Shown piece after piece: positions 58,377 through 64,000 of a DNA stretch of 64,000 nucleotides (positions are counted from its first letter, which is position 1; each line of letters starts with the position of its first letter). A program made the position numbers and the translations under genes. The stretch lies in IMG/VR virus record IMGVR_UViG_3300034072_002211, positions 62,001 to 126,000 of that record, one strand, 5' to 3'. The stretch comes from a virus. The notes beneath the pieces are model-generated. The model was not told the DNA's origin. It searched no databases and saw nothing but the letters and a program-made list of their open reading frames with translations.

Positions 58377-59338
58377 TAGTAACGCTCTCCCTTGAAGCTG
58401 ATCACCAGATCAGCAATCGTCGCATCAGTCTGCGCTGGTGCCACAATCTTGATCTCTACGTTTGCGGGAACATCAATTGCTCCACCGCTATTACTTACCA
58501 TGGTCGCAGCGCCGGCCTGATTGATAGTCCAGACACCCGCCATCTGACCGTTGATGAATATATCGCAAGCAAAGGGCTGGCTTGGGTTAACGCCACAAGT
58601 AAACAAGCATCCCTCGAAGTTAGGGAAAAGCGTGTGAGCTCTAGGAGCACGCCAACGATAGATCGTTTCTAGAGGACCGGGTTGTCCATCATAGAAAGCA
58701 CCATAGTCATAGGCAAACTGCTCTTGTGGAATTGCGGCTGGCTCGCTTGCGCCACTCTCAACCCACTGGCCAGAGTTGGCGTCCCTGTAGAAGAGAAAGA
58801 AGGAACCGTCAGTGGTGTTCCACCATCCATCGCCCTGTATAGCAGAGTCGGGTGGAGTAGGCCCGAAATGGATGCGATTGGCCGTCTGAGGGGCATCAAT
58901 GAAGATCAGGCGGTTGTTGGCCTCATCCACAGCAAGGATCTTCCCACCCTGACCCACGTAGGTCGATGGAGCGTCCTTGAGCTTGATGAACTGATCTGCG
59001 CCATTGGCACCAGTGATCAGAATAGTATCACCGGTCTCAATGACCGAAACGCCTTCGCCACCTAGGATTCTGCGGAAGCTATACGTGACACCATCGGGTT
59101 CCCTCTTGGCAAAGGAACCAGAGCCACGACCAATGTTCTGGATCTTGATTTCAACTTGCTGTTGGGGCTTGGCACTCACATAGGAGTTGTCCTTGACCGT
59201 TGGTGCGGCCTGGAGAAAGTCACCTGATCCGCTTTGGATGCGGACAGTATCTGTGCCTCCCATACCATAGGAGGTGCCATCAAGATTACCAATACTGCGC
59301 CTAGAAGTGTTCTTAGGCGGTTCCCTGTAGACAGTCAT
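58376..59338 (-). CDS. virion structural protein
   Basis: A 320-residue protein with the SRRSIGNLDGTSYGMGGTD tag, then beta-rich segments (GVSVIETGDTILITG) and WWNTTDGSFFLFYRDANSGQWVE, a chitin-binding-like or fibre tag. The C-terminal third resembles the small virion protein ends (CDIFINGQMAGVWTINQAG). It is probably another fibre component. GGAGG precedes ATG. AATAAATAT is at 59360-59368. Confidence 0.72.
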   Translation of the reverse strand: MTVYREPPKNTSRRSIGNLDGTSYGMGGTDTVRIQSGSGDFLQAAPTVKDNSYVSAKPQQQVEIKIQNIGRGSGSFAKREPDGVTYSFRRILGGEGVSVIETGDTILITGANGADQFIKLKDAPSTYVGQGGKILAVDEANNRLIFIDAPQTANRIHFGPTPPDSAIQGDGWWNTTDGSFFLFYRDANSGQWVESGASEPAAIPQEQFAYDYGAFYDGQPGPLETIYRWRAPRAHTLFPNFEGCLFTCGVNPSQPFACDIFINGQMAGVWTINQAGAATMVSNSGGAIDVPANVEIKIVAPAQTDATIADLVISFKGERY

Positions 59339-59383
59339 GGAAGCCCTCCGATCTCTTTGATATTTATTGGAGAGCTAGGTGAC

Positions 59384-59992
59384 TTAAACTGTCCAGAAAG
59401 CACTCTTCCCTAGGAGGAAGTTGCGGATACGTCCTCTGAACTGACGCTGGGCATATTTGGAGTAATCGCCACCAATTGCTAGACCAGCCGCAGCGTTATA
59501 GGGCTCAGCTGCTTCAACGTCAAAGACCTGAACTTCATTCACAAAGCCATACACCCGGCCGTTCAAGAACATGAAGCCAATGCGATACCACTGCTTGGCA
59601 TTTAGGCCGTTCACGAAAACACCAGAACTTGTAAGGCCGTTGTTGGTTGTAGATGAACCAAAGCTTAGAACATTGCCCTCACGAGCAATGCGCCATTCAG
59701 GCCAACCAGCACCGAAACCTTCACCCACGGTAGCAACCCAGCTATTACCGGTTAGATCCTCAAAGTAGACTTCGAGGGACACGCTATAGGGAGAGGTAAC
59801 ATGCCAGAGCTCTTTATCAGAGAAACGAATGTTCTGAGTGCCGGTGAAGTTCATGTAGTCGCTAACCGTTGTTGGTTTGGTATCAGCGGCTAGAGCGGTT
59901 GACGTGGCAGTTTGGTCCACAGGACTGTTGGTGAGGCTCAAGACTACATTGTTGCGAGCCAGAACATCATATTGATAAAAACCCATCAGCAT
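59384..59992 (-). CDS. LamG-like adhesin, paralogue of 31264-32112
   Basis: A 202-residue protein. MNFTGTQNIRFS, WYRIGFMFLNGRVYGFV and the end RGRIRNFLLGKSAFWTV match the plus-strand protein at 31264. This copy lacks the long glycan-binding-like insertion. No clear ribosome binding site; CATAAATAC is just before the start, so a leaderless mRNA or ATG 59986 is possible. Confidence 0.7.
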   Translation of the reverse strand: MLMGFYQYDVLARNNVVLSLTNSPVDQTATSTALAADTKPTTVSDYMNFTGTQNIRFSDKELWHVTSPYSVSLEVYFEDLTGNSWVATVGEGFGAGWPEWRIAREGNVLSFGSSTTNNGLTSSGVFVNGLNAKQWYRIGFMFLNGRVYGFVNEVQVFDVEAAEPYNAAAGLAIGGDYSKYAQRQFRGRIRNFLLGKSAFWTV

Positions 59993-60000
59993 ATGGGTAT

Positions 60001-60648
60001 TTATGGCTCCACAGGTGGTTCAGGATCGGTTGGCTTCTTTGGGTCACCGACCTTGACATAAACACACTTGGGATCAGCCAGCTGTCCGCGATCAGTGATC
60101 ACTGAATAGCTGAAAGCATCATAGCCCTCAAAGCCACTGTTGGGCACATAGACTAGATCCAAATGATCATCTGTGAGCTTCACATAACCGTTGGTTGGCA
60201 AAGTGAGGATCAGTGGTTCGCAGAAATAGGCCGCAAAGAGATCGCCCGGATTGCTGGCAATGGTCTTGGCTCCCTGAACATTCGAGACCCTGATGTAGTT
60301 GGCTTCGGGCATCACGTAGGTCCAAGGTCTATCGGCAATGATATCAATGCGACCTCCTACTGGTTCCTTGAACGTGATCTTCTGTCCTACAATCTCATAG
60401 GCTTCATAGGAGTCACCAAAATCCAGCGTAGCATTGTGGAGACGGAAACCATCCACGTAGACTTCCACCCACTGAGGATGGGTGGGTAGAGCAGGAAGAG
60501 TCAGTTCAGTTACCGGCTCATTGACCTGAACATCAAACCCTACTTCATAGGCACCACGTGGAATTGGAGTAGTGAGGCTCTTGACAGCCATGTTCTGAAC
60601 TTGAACAAATGGTTGAACCGCACGGCTATTTAGAACAGTCATAACCAT
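60001..60648 (-). CDS. virion structural protein
   Basis: A 215-residue protein from ATG 60648 (GGAGGTGG upstream and TAATG coupling). N-terminal hydrophobic VMTVLNSRAVQPFVQVQ, then beta strands and a C-terminal VPNSGFEGYDAFSYSVITDRGQLADP, an Ig/cadherin-like pattern (YDAFSYSV) seen in bacterial adhesins. The tail is Pro-rich. It is likely displayed on the particle. Confidence 0.72.
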   Translation of the reverse strand: MVMTVLNSRAVQPFVQVQNMAVKSLTTPIPRGAYEVGFDVQVNEPVTELTLPALPTHPQWVEVYVDGFRLHNATLDFGDSYEAYEIVGQKITFKEPVGGRIDIIADRPWTYVMPEANYIRVSNVQGAKTIASNPGDLFAAYFCEPLILTLPTNGYVKLTDDHLDLVYVPNSGFEGYDAFSYSVITDRGQLADPKCVYVKVGDPKKPTDPEPPVEP

Positions 60649-63600
60649 TAGCCACCTCCCAACAGCCATGCCTTGGCCACTAGACCAGTTGGCTGGATCT
60701 CACAAACCAGAGTGGTTTCCCTCTTCACAATATAGCTGAAGGTTCCCTCCGGCTGCTGATAAGTCTCAACCTCCAGACCCCTTGCTGCTTCCTCACCGGC
60801 TTCTTCGGCCTCTTCTTCAGTCTCGAAACCACCAGGATTTGTAGGTACGCTATCCCACTGAAGATCAGCAGCATGCCAACCACTTGCGCCTTCGGCAGCA
60901 AACGAGTTGTTCCTAGTGGCACTTGGTTCGTTTATACCATACACCAAAGTAGACGTTTTACCAATGCTTGGGTTCTGAACTCCAAGATATGGCACCTTAG
61001 AACCCAAGAAGACTGGTTCAGACGTGATGTATTCATCGTGGTGACGATGAAGGTAAGCATAAAGGGTCTTGATATCCACTGATACCCTGCGCTGGTCACT
61101 GATGCTATACCAGACTGGTTCAAACATTGTGCCAAGGTTGCGTGGAGCAATTCTCCAATCGGGGCTGAACTTCTCGAACGTTGGACGAACAAGAGTGGTC
61201 CACTGCCTTGAGAATTGATACAGAGGTGCCCTCTTCATCTCGGCCCAAGTTGGACTAAAGGAATAGTCCCTCAAGTTGCCCCTGTAGAGGCAGGCAGGCG
61301 TGAAGTAAGACAGCGCAACATCCTTGAGAGGAAGCCAATATCCCTCCACTGCTCTGAAGATCACATAGTGACCACGCGAAGGATCATAGTTCTCCGAAAT
61401 GTCAACGCCATTGTAGGTATGACGTGGAGGTTCAACAGTCAACGTAGAAGTCTTGGCATTTGGACGATTTGGAGAAGACAGCCAAGCACTCTTGCTTGTT
61501 GGTGTCTTGACTTCCAATGAAGCCCTCTGCCAATCACCAACTGACTGAAGAGCGCCAGCTTCCCTTGGAGCAGATCGCCATTCACCAACTGACTGAAGCG
61601 TGCCAGCTTCGCGAGGTGCTGGTCGCCATTCTCCCACTGAAGCGTTTGTGAAAGCAATCCTGTTGGTAGGAGCAAACTCACCAATAGAGGCATTGCTTCC
61701 TAGTTCATGACCAATATGACGGAATGGAACACTCATCTGGGTTCCAGTTGAATGCTCCTGTTCAAACTCAACCCAGTTGGTTGGCATGTAGAGGTTCTCT
61801 ACACCGGGAACATTGAACTCACCCTTGGCCGGATCGATGTTCACAGAACCGAACTCATATACTTCGCCAGACAACAAATTGGTCTTGACAAACATCTCTT
61901 CAAAGAGATTCTTAACCGTATAGAATGCCTGAATCTGATCGCCGTTCTTGACCTTTGGACGCGCTACTGGTTCAGCACCATTGACACTGAAGACCATGCG
62001 TTCGTGATAGATTTCAATAGCGTATCCATCACTCAATCCGTCCATGACAGCCGTCTTGTCAGTTGGGAATGAGAAATCTGGAATACCATCATGGACAATA
62101 CCAAAGTCCAGATCCACTGGCAAATCATCGACCTCAGTGGTTCCCTTAACGATATAGTTGGTTCCTGGACCCAAGAGAATGGTGTCACGCTCATCAAGCC
62201 ACCAGTTGGACATCTTGGTGTGAGTGATCTCAACCGTGTCGTCAGTGTTGAGGGTGGTAGGGAAGGTCAAAAGTTGACCATCCTTCCTCACAGATCCATG
62301 AGTATAGTTGGGGAAATCGTAGATACCGGTCTCTTTGACAACTACCGTGCTCTTGGTTGTGAGGCTACCATAGGGCTGGAACCTCTGAGTATCAGAGAGG
62401 AACGTGGTCGCCGTGTTGACAACCAGAGCATATTGTGAATCAGCAATACTCAGAACACTATAGAAGTGTGGAGCATTCGCTGGAGGCCTCAGAGTAATAT
62501 CGAGGATATCTCCCTCCGAAACAACCGACTGTCCATTGTAGGGAGCACCGTTGCGCTGAATGTTGCCATGGCTCAAAGCAATGTAGGAGAAAGGAGTCTT
62601 GGGAGGAACAATAACCCTGAAGGTCACGCTTGGTTCCATGAACTTGGGTAGGATCTCCACATAGGTAGCCTTGGCATCGGAAGGAATGCCCTGAACCACG
62701 AAGTCAAAGGCATAATGCCCCAACTGGATTGCGGTGGATCGCTTACCCTGGCTGGAACGCATGATTGCTGTCACGAAGTCGTTGTTCTTGACCGTGGTGA
62801 TTGCTGAGCTGTTGATGAGCAACTTGGCATTTGGTGCCACACTAGCAGTCGAAGATTCAGCAAGACTGGTGATCTGAATATCACCGGATCCGGCATCTAC
62901 ATCAATAGGCGTATAGCGTAGATTTGGAGCAAACCCAGAAACTAGAGGATTGGCCGGAACCAGCACGTCATAGGCATCTAGGGCCACGTCGCCATAGTAG
63001 ATGTTAGGACTCTGAACACACGCCCAGGTGATGTTCCTCATGAACGTTACCTTGGTAGGTGCGGTTGCGAGATCAGTGAAGACAAAAATGTCACGAGATT
63101 CGTGGCAGGACACGGTGAAGTTGTTTCTGCCTGCAATACCTGCGAAGGGCATGTAGTCGCCCATGTCAATCTCAGAATGGAAGCTGAGATCCATATTAAG
63201 GATGCGAAGTTTGTATTCCAGAGGAACTGGAATTACAAACTTGTTTTTGAATACCGCAGGTACACCAAGCATTTCAGCACTGAATACCTCAGTGAGTGTG
63301 CCGTTGTTGAGCTTCAACAGCTTACCAGATTTGGTAGCCACAATAGCCGTAGGACCAAGTCCACAACCACCTATGATAGTTTCGGTTGTTGGATAGTTGA
63401 CTCCGATTGTATTGAGATCACTCAAGCTGTAGAGGATCTGATCACCGCCTACAAAAAGTGTTGTGCCGTCTGAAAAAATCGTTCTAGCACCTGGATAATA
63501 ACGAGAACTAGAAGCTTGTGAACGATCCCAATAAACCTTTCCAATCTGATTATTATTGAACAGAAAACACATCTCTCGACGATTCTGAGATGAATTCCAA

Positions 63601-64000
63601 AGCCATGTATAGCTCACAGCATTTAGACGATTAGAACCTTCAGTGAAGATACTATAATCGTACTGCCCGTTGGTGCCTAGATAGCTCACATAGTTGTTTC
63701 CTCGGGAAAGGCTAACAACTAGATCTCTGTTATAAGTTCCATTAGTCCAGGTATTAGTTCCTTCAGAATATTCTTGACTTCCTGATTTATAGAAAACCGA
63801 GCGGTTGATATTGCCGTAATCGTACCACTGGAGGTTCTTATACTGAGAACGCATCTGTGGGCGAGTGGTGCCCTGATTGCTTACAACGGCAAAGTAGCAC
63901 TCATTGCCATTGTAGAACCACTTGATATATTTGGTCTGATTGGCCGCCGGAGCAACGACACTGACTTCAATTGAGTCATTGAAGGCTAGGGCAACTGGAC
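60648..64000 (-). CDS. giant adhesin/tail protein, N-terminus outside window
   Basis: The frame is open from 60648 to the right edge and 49 more codons are open beyond Met 63854, so the true start is outside; at least 1117 residues are seen. The N-terminal 330 residues read like a beta-propeller (repeated LFNNNQIGKVYWD, TIFSDGTTLFVGGDQ strands). Then come Ig-like beta modules and, at about 740-830 counted from Met 63854, four repeats SVGEWRPAPREAGTLQ. The end has a Tyr/Trp-rich cap. No enzyme motif. It probably forms a long side fibre. Confidence 0.75.
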   Translation of the reverse strand, partial: PVALAFNDSIEVSVVAPAANQTKYIKWFYNGNECYFAVVSNQGTTRPQMRSQYKNLQWYDYGNINRSVFYKSGSQEYSEGTNTWTNGTYNRDLVVSLSRGNNYVSYLGTNGQYDYSIFTEGSNRLNAVSYTWLWNSSQNRREMCFLFNNNQIGKVYWDRSQASSSRYYPGARTIFSDGTTLFVGGDQILYSLSDLNTIGVNYPTTETIIGGCGLGPTAIVATKSGKLLKLNNGTLTEVFSAEMLGVPAVFKNKFVIPVPLEYKLRILNMDLSFHSEIDMGDYMPFAGIAGRNNFTVSCHESRDIFVFTDLATAPTKVTFMRNITWACVQSPNIYYGDVALDAYDVLVPANPLVSGFAPNLRYTPIDVDAGSGDIQITSLAESSTASVAPNAKLLINSSAITTVKNNDFVTAIMRSSQGKRSTAIQLGHYAFDFVVQGIPSDAKATYVEILPKFMEPSVTFRVIVPPKTPFSYIALSHGNIQRNGAPYNGQSVVSEGDILDITLRPPANAPHFYSVLSIADSQYALVVNTATTFLSDTQRFQPYGSLTTKSTVVVKETGIYDFPNYTHGSVRKDGQLLTFPTTLNTDDTVEITHTKMSNWWLDERDTILLGPGTNYIVKGTTEVDDLPVDLDFGIVHDGIPDFSFPTDKTAVMDGLSDGYAIEIYHERMVFSVNGAEPVARPKVKNGDQIQAFYTVKNLFEEMFVKTNLLSGEVYEFGSVNIDPAKGEFNVPGVENLYMPTNWVEFEQEHSTGTQMSVPFRHIGHELGSNASIGEFAPTNRIAFTNASVGEWRPAPREAGTLQSVGEWRSAPREAGALQSVGDWQRASLEVKTPTSKSAWLSSPNRPNAKTSTLTVEPPRHTYNGVDISENYDPSRGHYVIFRAVEGYWLPLKDVALSYFTPACLYRGNLRDYSFSPTWAEMKRAPLYQFSRQWTTLVRPTFEKFSPDWRIAPRNLGTMFEPVWYSISDQRRVSVDIKTLYAYLHRHHDEYITSEPVFLGSKVPYLGVQNPSIGKTSTLVYGINEPSATRNNSFAAEGASGWHAADLQWDSVPTNPGGFETEEEAEEAGEEAARGLEVETYQQPEGTFSYIVKRETTLVCEIQPTGLVAKAWLLGGG

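Overview
The window is part of a large, lytic, T4-related myovirus genome. The evidence is a family B (gp43-type) DNA polymerase, a gp44-type clamp-loader ATPase, a GroES/gp31-like co-chaperonin, PhoH, a DsbA-like small DNA-binding protein, many virion adhesins, T4-style late promoters (consensus near nTAAATA, best TATAAATA), dense packing and frequent TAATG/ATGA stop-start overlaps. Base composition is near balanced. I see no integrase, no lysogeny module, no rRNA and no CRISPR array. The host cannot be named from sequence; it is a Gram-negative-type bacterium by gene content.

Layout. 1-9 kb (minus strand): DNA polymerase 5' part, DsbA-like protein, UV-damage endonuclease, NAD-dependent DNA ligase next to an orphan gp30-like ligase N-terminal domain, a RyR-domain protein and a holin-like protein. 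9-22.3 kb (minus): a first virion adhesin/tail-fibre island with collagen-like and LamG-like proteins. 22.4-29 kb: nucleotidyltransferase-like gene, small genes, ClpA, peptide deformylase, a secreted protein, DnaJ/CbpA, MazG. 29-36.4 kb (plus): FKLxWG-family small genes, a structured RNA, a second copy of an adhesin cassette, a HAD phosphatase, a bactofilin-like membrane protein, a riboswitch-like leader and a five-gene tandem array of FKLxWG proteins. 36.4-38.7 kb: translation initiation factor IF-1, Nudix, ClpP, HNH endonuclease. 38.7-40.7 kb: three tRNA genes (Leu-UAG, Arg-CCU, Pro-UGG). 41-51 kb (mostly minus): PhoH, HAD phosphatase, dCMP deaminase, clamp loader, four more FKLxWG genes, GroES-like protein, a DnaE fragment. 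51-64 kb (minus): a second adhesin island running off the right edge.

Three themes stand out. First, the phage carries its own proteostasis and translation kit: ClpA with a ClpP-docking-like loop, ClpP with an intact triad, DnaJ, GroES-like protein, peptide deformylase, IF-1 and tRNAs. Second, at least fourteen small genes share a C-terminal module: a helix often containing WL, two predicted strands, then a terminal DAMxFKLxWG motif. They sit in clusters on both strands; no function is known to me. This is the best candidate for an undescribed phage system here. Third, several non-coding stretches fold into specific structures, above all a leader at 33431-33563 whose hairpin loop can pair with the strand that would otherwise hide the ribosome binding site of the next gene.

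Five genes shorter than 60 codons were read by eye (4877-5026, 23606-23785, 24041-24151, 29176-29340, 50973-51083). Two genes are cut by the window edges: DNA polymerase at the left and the large adhesin at the right.
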